Below are positions 1-8,240 of a stretch of DNA of 64,000 bases, piece after piece (position 1 is the stretch's first letter; every line of letters begins with the position of its first letter). The position numbers and the translations under genes were made by a program. The stretch covers positions 372,001 through 436,000 of the forward strand of contig CAXXMY010000011.1 in assembly GCA_963663635.2 (NCBI GenBank), read 5' to 3'. The stretch comes from Poriferisodalis sp963663635 (GTDB lineage: Bacteria; Actinomycetota; Acidimicrobiia; Acidimicrobiales; Poriferisodalaceae). The notes under the pieces are model-generated. The model was given only the letters and a program-made list of their open reading frames with translations. It had not been told where the DNA came from and did not search any database.

Positions 1-2506
1 ACAGGAACCGGTCGATAGCGTCGTGCATCATCCGGCCGCGTTCGAAGGGGCTCAGCCGCACAATGGACTCGGGCTCCTCGATCTCGGTCACTCTCAGCAA
101 GCGGTCGAACATGTACTGCCGGGGACAGCGCGCCCACTGTTCGATCCGCGTCGCGGAAAGGACTCCTTCGGGCCCACCGATCGGGGCTGTGACGCCGTTC
201 AGGTTGCCGTCGAAACGGGTGAAGTGGGGGCTGCGACGTGCCGCTGCAAGCTCGACGCCTCGCCGAAACGCGGCATCGACGCTGAACATCGGGTGTCGAT
301 TGAATGCGGTGCCCTCGGCCCGGGCCGCGAGCAGGCTCGCAGAGTCGTATTCCTGGGCTGTTGCTGGGAACGGCGCGTTGTGCACGCCCCCGATCAATGA
401 CGCAATCTCGACGATGCCAGCGGCCTGGCGGTCTCGCGCCGCTGCCGCGAGATCATCCCCATCGAGGTAGTCGCGGACCTTCCGTTGAGCTCCCGATGTG
501 AGCTTGCGAGCGGTCGGCAATAGCCATCGTGACGGCACATTCTCGGCATTTCGTCGAAGATCGCCCCTCGGGAACAGCAGCGTGGCTCTGTCGGAGACAC
601 ACGAGAGTGCGGCGAGGAAGTCGCGATGCTGTTCAGCAATGTGGCTCCCGCTGTGCACCAGGGCGTTACTGAGCAGCTTGCGCTCTTCGTCAGCGACGAG
701 CCCGTCGGTTCGCTGCCTTGACGGAAACGTGCCCTCGGCCATGCCCAGCACGTAGACACGCTCTGCGATGAGATCGACCGCCCCGGCAATCTTGCCCACG
801 AACACGCCGCGGCCCGTTGTTCCGCTGCGTCCATGGGGCTGATCGAGTGCTCCCGACAGGATCCGAGCCATGACGGCCACGCTCGCAGCGTCCTCGATGG
901 TGCCGAGATCTCTGAGCTCGCCGATCACTCTGTTGATGCGTCCGGCGGCAGTCACTTCCCACTCGGGCCACCCGGCGGGGTGGGATTCCGCGGTGACGGT
1001 GCCGAGGTAGCGAACGATCAGGCCCTCGAGCCAATTGCACAAGTGCGGCCACTGCTTCACCGCACGCCCCTTGTCGAGGTTGGCTGCGAGTTCGCGCACA
1101 AATGTCGAGAGGTCTTCGCAACGCCGCGCATCCTGTTCCAGCCGGTTGATTCTGGGTTCGGAAGGATCGTCGCCCGTGCGCTCGCGTTCGGCCTCGGCTT
1201 GCAGCTCGTCGCGGTGGCGAGCCAGTCGGTGCTCCCAGTCGTCACCTTCGACGACGTGTGCCGCGCGCGCCAAACGTTCCCATGAACCAACAGGCACCAG
1301 AGACGGGCTTCTGGAACTGTTCCGGGATCGATCGAAACGTTGGATCGGCACATCTGCCAGCAGCTCGAAGACGTCCGACCGATGCAGGCGCCGCCCGAAC
1401 GCCGTGGTGGCCGCCATGCCTGCCAGGCCCAGCACAAGACGTCCGACCGCAGACTCGGCCAGCGTGCGTCCCGAGTTGCCGTGCGTCGTGACGCCGGCGA
1501 CCTCGAACTGTTCGGCCAGGATGCGTGCGTACGGCTCTGTTGGGCCGTGGAGCACCGCGATGCGATTCGCCGCGACGCCCTCTGCGAGGTCCGAGATCAC
1601 TGAACGCACGACCGTCCGCACTTCGGTATCTGCGTCGCTGACGCTGACGATGCGGTGTGCGGTCGCGGGGCTGATTTCGTGGTGGGGGAGGGGCACGCCC
1701 AGCCGTCCACACATGGCTGCGGCAATCTCATCGGCACCCGGCTCGCCCGTGACGCCGAGCACGATGTGGACATCGCGCAACAGGGCAATCGCTCCCAGCA
1801 GCGCCGTCTCGTGTCGCAACAGTCTTCGGGGAAGGTGAACGATGAGCGTTCCGAGACCATCGATGAGTTCGGCATCGTGGGTCGAGGCCGCTGCCGATGC
1901 GGCCGGATGTCGCCGGGCCAGGCGGGCTGCTTCGCGTAGCAGGTCGAATTCGTCGTACCAGCCGTCGGCGAGAATCTGGGAGACGTGTCGGTGCAGACGG
2001 ACGACTTCGCGAGCCCGCGACGACAAGTTCTGCAGGTGCTCGAGCTGGTCGGAGCGCAGATCGCGCAGTTCGCGGTGCACACGAGCGAGCGCCGTTTGAG
2101 TCGCGGGGTGATCGGCGACGGCTGCGAACATGCCGGCGTCTTCGCCAAGCGCACGTCGAACGGCTGCATCGACGATGTGGTTGGTGACGGAACGACGACC
2201 GCGTACGTGCATCCCCGGCGCCGCCAGCCGCTGCGCCAACCCGAACATCGTGACCGCGGTAACTGCAGCGAGACCATCTCCGAAGCTCGACACGGGACCA
2301 CCAGTCCCGGAGGCCAGAGCGCGCCGAAGCGCGACGCCCGCGTAGTTAGTTGGCACGACAACGGTTACTTCTGCGAAGGGATCGTGCACCTTGGAGTTCG
2401 CGATGAACTCGGCGAGCTGTGCGAGCGCGGGACGACCGAACTCGACCGGGTGCATCCTGATGCCCGTCAATACCGACGAGTCGGCTCCGGAGCTGGCGGC
2501 TGTCAC
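1..2506 (-). CDS. AddB-like PD-(D/E)XK nuclease/helicase-type protein (3' end outside window)
   Basis: An open frame of at least 835 codons runs off the left edge, so the C-terminus is missing. The product resembles the inactivated-helicase-plus-nuclease proteins (AddB/RecB-like) that actinobacteria use in double-strand break processing. Near the visible C-terminus the stretch TRIEQWARCPRQYMFDRLL, followed by FERGRMMHDAIDRFL, matches the start of the RecB-type PD-(D/E)XK nuclease domain; the cysteine in CPRQYMF is typical of the iron-sulfur-linked AddB class. Upstream, YVLGMAEGTFPSRQRTDGL is the conserved end of the helicase-like part. I chose the GTG at 2506; a TTG at 2515 and an internal ATG at 2467-2469 (MHPVEFGRPA) are alternatives. 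The next gene ends about 100 bp upstream on the same strand. The fold assignment is firm; the exact family (AddB or a RecB paralogue) is inferred. Confidence 0.75.
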   Translation of the reverse strand, partial: MTAASSGADSSVLTGIRMHPVEFGRPALAQLAEFIANSKVHDPFAEVTVVVPTNYAGVALRRALASGTGGPVSSFGDGLAAVTAVTMFGLAQRLAAPGMHVRGRRSVTNHIVDAAVRRALGEDAGMFAAVADHPATQTALARVHRELRDLRSDQLEHLQNLSSRAREVVRLHRHVSQILADGWYDEFDLLREAARLARRHPAASAAASTHDAELIDGLGTLIVHLPRRLLRHETALLGAIALLRDVHIVLGVTGEPGADEIAAAMCGRLGVPLPHHEISPATAHRIVSVSDADTEVRTVVRSVISDLAEGVAANRIAVLHGPTEPYARILAEQFEVAGVTTHGNSGRTLAESAVGRLVLGLAGMAATTAFGRRLHRSDVFELLADVPIQRFDRSRNSSRSPSLVPVGSWERLARAAHVVEGDDWEHRLARHRDELQAEAERERTGDDPSEPRINRLEQDARRCEDLSTFVRELAANLDKGRAVKQWPHLCNWLEGLIVRYLGTVTAESHPAGWPEWEVTAAGRINRVIGELRDLGTIEDAASVAVMARILSGALDQPHGRSGTTGRGVFVGKIAGAVDLIAERVYVLGMAEGTFPSRQRTDGLVADEERKLLSNALVHSGSHIAEQHRDFLAALSCVSDRATLLFPRGDLRRNAENVPSRWLLPTARKLTSGAQRKVRDYLDGDDLAAAARDRQAAGIVEIASLIGGVHNAPFPATAQEYDSASLLAARAEGTAFNRHPMFSVDAAFRRGVELAAARRSPHFTRFDGNLNGVTAPIGGPEGVLSATRIEQWARCPRQYMFDRLLRVTEIEEPESIVRLSPFERGRMMHDAIDRFL

Positions 2507-2613
2507 GATGGACAACCTAGGACCAGGGTGTCACAACAATCGCAGACTGGGTGGATTCGGGTTGGGGCTCCTGAAGTGCCCAACGAAGGCGCGGTCTCTA
2601 CTCGATGTGCTGC

Positions 2614-3543
2614 TCAGGTACCGGCCAGCCGGTCCACCACGGGCGCCATGGCATCGACCTCGGGATCGTGGATGACGATGTAGCTCGCACCGTACGCCTC
2701 ACGGTGATGATGCAGCTGCTCGCAGATGTCGTCCACCGTGCCGGCCAGCACCAGCGGCACCTCCCGAGCCTCTTCGAGTGTCAAGCCAAAGCCGGGCGCG
2801 AACTGCTCCAGGACGCTGTCGGCATCGTCGCTGACCAGCGCCATGAACGTATTGAGCTGGATCTCGATGTCCGCGAATCGCTCGCCCGCGGCGTCGACAA
2901 TCCACTGGCGCCGCTCGACGAACTTTTCGGCCACCGAGCTGCGTGCCGCGTCGGTTCCCACGGTGCCTTCCCGCAGATTCGGGTTCAGGCTGATGATGTC
3001 GGCCAAGCGGGCTGCGGCGGACAAAACCCGCCTGCCGCCGCCGCCGATGATGATCGGCGGTCCGCCCGGCGTGTGCGGCAGCGGCCGGCCGACCATCCCC
3101 GAGATCTGGTAATGCTTGCCGCTGTACTCGAATGGTTCGCCACTCCACAGCCCTTTGATGACTTCGAGGGCCTCCACCATCCGGTCGATGCGCACGCCGG
3201 GCCGGTCCAGCGGGATTCCCGCCTGCTCGTAGTCCTCGGTCAGCCAGCCCGCACCGATTCCAAACTCAGTTCGACCTTCGGCAAGCAAGTCGAGCGTGGC
3301 GAAGTCCTTCGCCAGCACTGCGGGATGGCGATAGTCCGCAGCGAACACCAGCGTGCCGACCCGCAGCGTCGTGGTGATCTCCGCTGCGACGGCGGGATGC
3401 ACGATCGGCGACCAGCTGTCCCAGAAGTGGTCGTGGCAGTACAAGGTGGAGTAGCCGAGATCCTCGACCTTGCGTGCCATTTCACGGAACGCGGCCGGGC
3501 TTTCGGGTTTGCCGTACTGGACTGCGAATCTGAACGGATGCAC
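2614..3543 (-). CDS. LLM class F420-dependent oxidoreductase
   Basis: This 309-residue protein has the luciferase-like TIM barrel of the F420-dependent oxidoreductases, close in layout to the actinobacterial MSMEG_2516-type family. Diagnostic segments are the N-terminal RFAVQYGKP, the substrate/flavin loop YCHDHFWDSW, GIGAGWLTEDYEQAGIP, and PPIIIGGGGRRVLSAAARLAD, which forms the flavin phosphate site. Such enzymes use reduced deazaflavin F420 to reduce or oxidise small organic molecules; the substrate cannot be told from sequence. The ATG start at 3543 gives the usual family length. It is a single gene, bounded downstream by the nuclease gene and upstream by an IS630 insertion, so its native promoter may have been displaced. 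Confidence 0.85.
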   Translation of the reverse strand: MHPFRFAVQYGKPESPAAFREMARKVEDLGYSTLYCHDHFWDSWSPIVHPAVAAEITTTLRVGTLVFAADYRHPAVLAKDFATLDLLAEGRTEFGIGAGWLTEDYEQAGIPLDRPGVRIDRMVEALEVIKGLWSGEPFEYSGKHYQISGMVGRPLPHTPGGPPIIIGGGGRRVLSAAARLADIISLNPNLREGTVGTDAARSSVAEKFVERRQWIVDAAGERFADIEIQLNTFMALVSDDADSVLEQFAPGFGLTLEEAREVPLVLAGTVDDICEQLHHHREAYGASYIVIHDPEVDAMAPVVDRLAGT

Positions 3544-3639
3544 GACGGCACCCTATGCGCAGAGCGGGCCCAGTCCAGCGGACGTTCGAGCCCCGCAGAG
3601 GCGGAGAAGTCGTTCGCGCTGGCCCGAGTCGAAAAGAGC

Positions 3640-4855
3640 TAGTGCCGCGTCAGCAAACGTTTGCGCGGTTGACGATTTTGTTGAGTGCTTGGTTGGTGGC
3701 GTTGTTGTTGCGCCAGCGGATGTAGCGGCGGATGATGGATGCCTGTTGGGCGTGGGTGGCGTGGTCGGTGCCGTCGACGCAGAAGTAGCGCAGGGCTTGG
3801 AAGTGGGCTTCGATGCGGTTCAGCCATGACGCGTAGTGCGGGGTGTAGGCCAGCTCGACGTTGTTGGCGTCGGCCCAGTCCCCGACGCGGGCATCTTTTT
3901 GGGTTGACAGGTGGGGCGAGAAGTTGTCCAGCACGATCGCGATGCGCACGTCGGGCGGGTACAGCGTGCGCAGGTAGCGGCAGAACTCAAGGAACTGGGT
4001 GCGGCCCTTGCGTTTTTTCATGTGCCCGCAGAGCTTGTCGGCGGTGACGTCGTAGCCGGCGAGCAGGTGCCGCACACCATGGGGACGGGTATAGGTCGCC
4101 CGCCGGCGGCGCCGCGGCGCCCGGTGGGGGTCCGCGCCCTTGCCGCCGACGCCGGCCCAGTGCCGCCCAGGGTGGGGCTGGAGGTTCAGCGGCCCGAACT
4201 CGTCCATGCAGAACACCGCCACCGGATCGCCCGGGCCCGGTTCTGCTTTGCCGTCCGCGATGTCATACAACTCCAGGATCCGGTTCTTCTCCGCTTCGAA
4301 GTTCGGGTCGTTGGACTCTTTCCAAGTCTTCACTGCTTGAAACGACACGCCCTCCTCGCGGAGCAAGAGGCGCAGGCCTTCATGGCTGATGTCATCGACC
4401 ACCCCCTTAGCGACGAGATGCTCGGCCAGCTTGGCCAAAGACCACGTCGAGAACCGCAGCCCGTAATCAACAGGCCGCCCCAGAGCGACCCGGCGGATCT
4501 CGCTGCGCTGAGCGGCGCCAAAACGCGGCGGACGGCCCCCGGCGTACTTCGGAAACAACGAGCCGAACCCGTCATCGTTGAAGTTGTGCAACACCTCACG
4601 CACCCGATCCTCAGACGTGAACGCCAACACCGCGATCTGAGCCACGTCCATCCCCTGCGCCGACCACAACACGATCTGCGCCCGCCGCCACGTCACCACC
4701 GACCCCGACGAACGACGCACAATCCTCAACAACCGATTGCCCTCATCACCACTGATCTCCCTAACACGAACACGCTCAGCCATACCCCCACAACACCACA
4801 ACCCACCCGCCAACACGCGGACGCGCCACCCCAAACGTTGCCTGACACGGCACTA
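3640..4855 (-). mobile_element. IS630-family insertion sequence, complete
   Basis: The element is about 1.2 kb and holds one transposase gene. Its ends are imperfect inverted repeats: the left end begins TAGTGCCGCGTCAGCAAACG at 3640 and the right end reads as TAGTGCCGTGTCAGGCAACG on the other strand, ending at 4855. Both ends sit on a TA dinucleotide, the target that IS630/Tc1-type elements duplicate. The right end lies 10 bp before the GTG start of the thioesterase gene. Repeat quality and an uninterrupted gene indicate a recent, potentially active copy. Confidence 0.85.
3650..4783 (-). CDS. IS630 family transposase
   Basis: This intact transposase has about 377 residues when read from the ATG at 4783 (MAERVRVREISGDEG); an upstream GTG at 4834 lies inside the terminal repeat and is unlikely to be used. 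The N-terminal half is a helix-turn-helix DNA-binding region (RRAQIVLWSAQGMDVAQIA). The C-terminal half is the DDE catalytic domain: VFCMDEFGPLNL gives the first Asp, IAIVLDNFSPH the second, and SWLNRIEAHFQALRYF the final Glu with its typical following sequence. It catalyses cut-and-paste movement into TA sites. No frameshift is seen, unlike three other IS genes in this window. Confidence 0.92.
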   Translation of the reverse strand: MAERVRVREISGDEGNRLLRIVRRSSGSVVTWRRAQIVLWSAQGMDVAQIAVLAFTSEDRVREVLHNFNDDGFGSLFPKYAGGRPPRFGAAQRSEIRRVALGRPVDYGLRFSTWSLAKLAEHLVAKGVVDDISHEGLRLLLREEGVSFQAVKTWKESNDPNFEAEKNRILELYDIADGKAEPGPGDPVAVFCMDEFGPLNLQPHPGRHWAGVGGKGADPHRAPRRRRRATYTRPHGVRHLLAGYDVTADKLCGHMKKRKGRTQFLEFCRYLRTLYPPDVRIAIVLDNFSPHLSTQKDARVGDWADANNVELAYTPHYASWLNRIEAHFQALRYFCVDGTDHATHAQQASIIRRYIRWRNNNATNQALNKIVNRANVC

Positions 4856-4865
4856 GCTTGTCGCC

Positions 4866-5861
4866 GTGGCGAACTCTGCGACCGGATCAGAGCACCCGTC
4901 CAATGGTGCAGCCGATGTTTCGGGTGAGCCCCTGAGACCTGCGGCGATGCCACCAGCGCTGTTCGTGCCGGTGCCCGGCGGAGCGCGCGCGACCGAGCTG
5001 ACGCGCGGTCCGTGGGCCAATCAGGTGATGCACGGCGGAGCAATCTGCGGGCTGCTTGGCTGGGCGGTCGAAACCGAATTGCGACGGCTCGGCAGGACGA
5101 GCCAGATCTGCAGCCGTCTCACCGTCGAGATTCTCTCGGGCATGCCGATGGCGCAGTACGCGGTGACGGCGTGCGCAGTGAAGCCAGGACGGCGAACCTC
5201 GGTGATCGAGGCCGAGCTGCGCGTTGTCGAGACCCCCTCGCGAGCAACCGAACCTCTCACCGGTGGCCGTCTGGTTGCGCGCGCCTCATCGCAGTGGCTC
5301 GCCCCCACGAATTCCGGTGCCGCCGCCGCCGCTCACCACACTTCGAGCGACGGCGAAGCGTTGCCGCCGATCCCGCTCGAACGAGCCGATCCGGGAGCGC
5401 ACTCCGAGATCGAGTATCCGAGACCAGGCTTCAACGCAGATGGCGTCGACATTCGATTCGTCGAAGGGTCAACGGAAGAGCCCGGGCGCGGTCTGACATG
5501 GATCCGGCTCGACCATGAGCTGATGGCAGGCGAGACGACCACGCCGTTCGGCCGTGTCGCGACCTTGTGCGATCTCGGTGCAGCGGTCGGCTGGGACTAC
5601 TCGCCCAGCGGGGGCGCGTACATCAACACCGACGTCACGTTGCAGCTGCTGCGTGAACCGGTCGGGGAGTGGATCCTGTTCGATTCGGCAACCGATTCCA
5701 CCCCCCAAGGACTCGCCTGCTGCCACTCGGAGATCGCGGACCAGCAGGGCAGGCTGGGCTGGGTGCTGCAGAGCCAAGTCGAAGCGCCGCCCGAGATGGG
5801 CTTTCCCGGCGGGATGAACGTCGCAGTGGCTGCCCGCGAAACTGGGGCGAACTCCGGCTAG
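4866..5861 (+). CDS. Thioesterase family protein (double hot-dog, acyl-CoA thioesterase-like)
   Basis: The 331-residue product looks like the 4HBT_3/TesB-like double hot-dog thioesterases of actinobacteria that hydrolyse acyl-CoA esters. The first hot-dog (about residues 35-140) contains GPWANQVMHGGAICGLLGWA, with the HGG turn at the helix start typical of the fold; the second (about 190-325) contains TPFGRVATLCDLGAAVGWDY and INTDVTLQLLREP. The GTG start at 4866 is 10 bp from the right end of the IS630 element, so no normal upstream region is left and expression may depend on promoter activity from the IS end. The acyl chain used cannot be deduced. The gene is convergent with the response-regulator gene downstream. 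Confidence 0.7.
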   Translation: MANSATGSEHPSNGAADVSGEPLRPAAMPPALFVPVPGGARATELTRGPWANQVMHGGAICGLLGWAVETELRRLGRTSQICSRLTVEILSGMPMAQYAVTACAVKPGRRTSVIEAELRVVETPSRATEPLTGGRLVARASSQWLAPTNSGAAAAAHHTSSDGEALPPIPLERADPGAHSEIEYPRPGFNADGVDIRFVEGSTEEPGRGLTWIRLDHELMAGETTTPFGRVATLCDLGAAVGWDYSPSGGAYINTDVTLQLLREPVGEWILFDSATDSTPQGLACCHSEIADQQGRLGWVLQSQVEAPPEMGFPGGMNVAVAARETGANSG

Positions 5862-5870
5862 CCCGATTGG

Positions 5871-5957
5871 GCTTGCTCGTCGCCAGTTTTCCGGCCTGTG
5901 CTTGCCTGTCGCCAGTTACCCGGCCTGTGCTTGTCGGTCGCCGGTTACCCGGCGACC
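5871..5957. repeat. Three tandem copies of a 29-bp repeat
   Basis: Between two convergent genes lie three copies of a 29-bp unit (5871-5899, 5900-5928, 5929-5957). The shared core is GTCGCCRGTTACCCGGC, with one altered base run in copy 1 (TTTTCC). Copies 1 and 2 are nearly identical outside the core; copy 3 diverges at its end and overlaps the last codons and TAA stop of the response-regulator gene. No terminator-like T tract follows. Confidence 0.8.
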
Positions 5958-6790
5958 TCGGCCAAGAGGTCGTCGATGACGTGGGCCATCTGGCTGTAGT
6001 CGGGGCGCTTCATCACGAACGCATCGGCACCGAGGTCGTAGGCACGGGCACGGTCGTCGGCAGCTTCGTCGGTGGTGAGCGCCACCATCATCACCTTGTC
6101 GAATTCCGCGGTGGCGCGGATTTCCGCGAGCAGGTCGAAGCCGCTCACCACCGGCAGCTTCAGGTCAAACAGCACCAGGTCGATCTCGGACGATCCGACG
6201 GTGCGCAGGAATGCCAGCGCATTGGCGCCGTCGTGGGCAACCCGCACCTGGTTGCGTGTGCCGGCCTCGGCGAGCGCCAGCGTCAGCACATCGATGTCGT
6301 GCGCGTTCTCCTCAGCCAGCAGGACGTGGACGGTGTCATCGGGAGTGTGCAGCACCGACGGCTCGAATGAACCGGTTCTGTCGACGGTCTGCGGCTCGGC
6401 CTGAATGAGCTCGACAGGCACCCCGAAGCGGCGGTGCAACCGATGCGGCAAATCCAAGTGCAGCCACCGGCTCGCCCCGGCCGGCAGCGTGCTCAGAATG
6501 ATGAGGTCGGGACTGAGCCGGTCGATCGCAAGGTTGACGGCGACGACAGGGTGCGAGGGTCCGACTTCGCCTGTGACCCTGGCGCCGATGTCGTCGAGCG
6601 ACTCGAAGGCCTGGCTCAGCCGGCGGCGCGCACCCGCCAGCGCTCGCCCCGGGTCGGGACCGTTCGCACCGGTCGCGGGCACGACGATGTGGAAGCGGAT
6701 ATCAGGATCCACCGCCAGGATGTGCTCGACCCGTTCGTGCAGGTGACTGCCGATCAGCGTCTGATTCGCCACGATGAGCACATGTCGCAT
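5945..6790 (-). CDS. Two-domain protein: USP-like domain plus response-regulator receiver
   Basis: The 281-residue product starts with a universal-stress-protein-like alpha/beta domain (about 1-130: HVLIVANQTLIGSHLHERV, then LSPDLIILSTLPAGASRWL) found in many actinobacterial proteins. The C-terminal half (about 155-280) is a CheY-type receiver of the Rcp1 subgroup: acidic pair in LLAEEN, phospho-acceptor Asp in DLVLFDLKLPVVSG, Thr in VALTTDE and Lys in FVMKRP. There is no output domain after the receiver, so it probably works by protein-protein contact. AGGAGG sits 8 bp before the ATG at 6790 and directly against the GTG at 6799, so the ATG is chosen. The partner kinase is not adjacent. Confidence 0.8.
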   Translation of the reverse strand: MRHVLIVANQTLIGSHLHERVEHILAVDPDIRFHIVVPATGANGPDPGRALAGARRRLSQAFESLDDIGARVTGEVGPSHPVVAVNLAIDRLSPDLIILSTLPAGASRWLHLDLPHRLHRRFGVPVELIQAEPQTVDRTGSFEPSVLHTPDDTVHVLLAEENAHDIDVLTLALAEAGTRNQVRVAHDGANALAFLRTVGSSEIDLVLFDLKLPVVSGFDLLAEIRATAEFDKVMMVALTTDEAADDRARAYDLGADAFVMKRPDYSQMAHVIDDLLAEVAG

Positions 6791-6818
6791 CTCGGGCACC
6801 TCCTGGGTTATCCTTTGC

Positions 6819-6839
6819 GAACGAATTTAGTGAGCGTTC
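6819..6839. promoter_or_regulatory. Inverted repeat upstream of the USP-receiver gene
   Basis: GAACG (6819-6823) and CGTTC (6835-6839) form a dyad with an 11-bp AT-rich spacer, about 30 bp upstream of the ATG at 6790. The geometry fits a TetR-type operator, but the arms are short and no regulator is encoded nearby. Confidence 0.3.
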
Positions 6840-6876
6840 AGCAGGACCGGCAAGCGATCGTGCTCCCCGGAGCGAT

Positions 6877-8103
6877 CTAGTCGCTCGGATTGTCCCGGAC
6901 CGCACCCTCGGCCAAGAGACCGTCGATCTCGCTGTCGGACATGCCGACGCCGGCGAGCACCTCACGGGTGTGGTCGCCGAGCTTGGGCGATGGCCCACGC
7001 GGACCGACGTCGGCATTCGCGAACCGCATGGGGATCCCGACGCTGCGGTAGTCGCCGATGTCGGGGCTCCGCAGCGTTGGGAACAGACCGAGCGCTTCAG
7101 CCTGCGGGTCGTCGGCTACCTCATGCAGTCCAAGCACAGGGCCCCAGATGATTCCCTCGGCATCGAAGATCTCGCCCCACTCGTCGCGGGTGCGGTGGGT
7201 GAGCGCCTCGTCGATGCCGGCGACGATCTCGGGCATATGGGCGAACCGGCCCCGGATGTCAGCGAACCGCTCGTCGTCGAGCCAGTCAAGCCGCTCAATG
7301 ACCCGACACAGCAGCGGCCAGGCGCTGTCCTGGGGCATGTTGAACACCACCCACTTGCCGTCCCCGCAGGGGTAGCGATTGGCGGTCGGGATGATCATGT
7401 TCTCCCGGGCGCGTTGGCGCAGCGGCGCCTTGTCCATCGCGGTAATGGCGTAGTCGGAGGCTTGGGTCCACACGGCCGTTTCGTACAGCGAGGTCTCCAC
7501 TACTTGGGCCTCGCCGGTTCGTTCCGCCAGCCGGAGAGCCGCCAGCACGGCGCCGACCAATGCGAGACCCGTCGTGTGGTCGCCCTGGGCGGGACGGGCC
7601 ATGGGAACCGCGCCGTTGGGTCCCTCGCGCATTGCGTCGTAGATGCCCGACCGGCCAAAGAACGCCGTGACGTCGTAGCCGGGCCGCCACGCCTCGGGGC
7701 CGGTCGTGCCGTAGCCCGTCAGCGTCGCGTGAACGATGCGCGGGTTCACCGCGGTGGCCGTTGCAGCGTCGAGGCCAAATCGCTCCTGACGGTGAATGAG
7801 CAGGTTGCACATGAACACGTCCGCACCGGCGATCAGGCGATGGACCACCTCGCGCCCGGCAGGCGAACCCAAGTCGACCGCTATGGAGCGCTTGCCTCGG
7901 TTGTCCACGTCGAACTGGAAGTCGTAGTCCTTGATCTCGGGCGGCAGCTTGGCCGGACGGCTGAACCCCCGAGCGGGATCGCCGTCGAGCGGCTCGACCT
8001 TGATGACGTCCGCGCCGAGGTCAGCCAGGATGGCCCCCGCTGACGGCGTGGCCATCCAGCTGTCCACCTCGATCACCTTCACATCGTCCAGCGGTGCTGC
8101 CAC
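6877..8103 (-). CDS. CaiB/BaiF family (family III) CoA-transferase
   Basis: The 408-residue protein belongs to the family III CoA-transferases that move CoA between carboxylic acids through an aspartyl-CoA intermediate. Signatures are VKVIEVDSWMATPSAGAILAD and LGADVIKVEPLDGDPARGF at the N-terminus, RGKRSIAVDLGSPAGREVV, and GDHTTGLALVGAVLAALR, whose Asp is the expected catalytic residue. A GTG at 8103 preceded by GAGGAGGGAACC fixes the start; the frame is open further upstream but has no better site. The acid substrate is unknown. The SDR gene starts 137 bp away on the other strand, so the two may share a control region and a catabolic pathway. Confidence 0.85.
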   Translation of the reverse strand: MAAPLDDVKVIEVDSWMATPSAGAILADLGADVIKVEPLDGDPARGFSRPAKLPPEIKDYDFQFDVDNRGKRSIAVDLGSPAGREVVHRLIAGADVFMCNLLIHRQERFGLDAATATAVNPRIVHATLTGYGTTGPEAWRPGYDVTAFFGRSGIYDAMREGPNGAVPMARPAQGDHTTGLALVGAVLAALRLAERTGEAQVVETSLYETAVWTQASDYAITAMDKAPLRQRARENMIIPTANRYPCGDGKWVVFNMPQDSAWPLLCRVIERLDWLDDERFADIRGRFAHMPEIVAGIDEALTHRTRDEWGEIFDAEGIIWGPVLGLHEVADDPQAEALGLFPTLRSPDIGDYRSVGIPMRFANADVGPRGPSPKLGDHTREVLAGVGMSDSEIDGLLAEGAVRDNPSD

Positions 8104-8240
8104 GGTTCCCTCCTCGACCCGCGCTCGGGCCGCAACAGCCTGACACCACCGGGCCGTTCGCGCACCCGGCGCTCGGGCTCTCACCAAGCGAGTTCGTCGA
8201 CTCCGGGCGGCTCGGTGACCGGGGATTACGCTGCGGGGCC

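Noticed and set aside
63..2683. Several plus-strand open frames of 85-267 codons
   Set aside because: They are composition-driven frames opposite the long minus-strand nuclease gene, with no recognisable motif or RBS.
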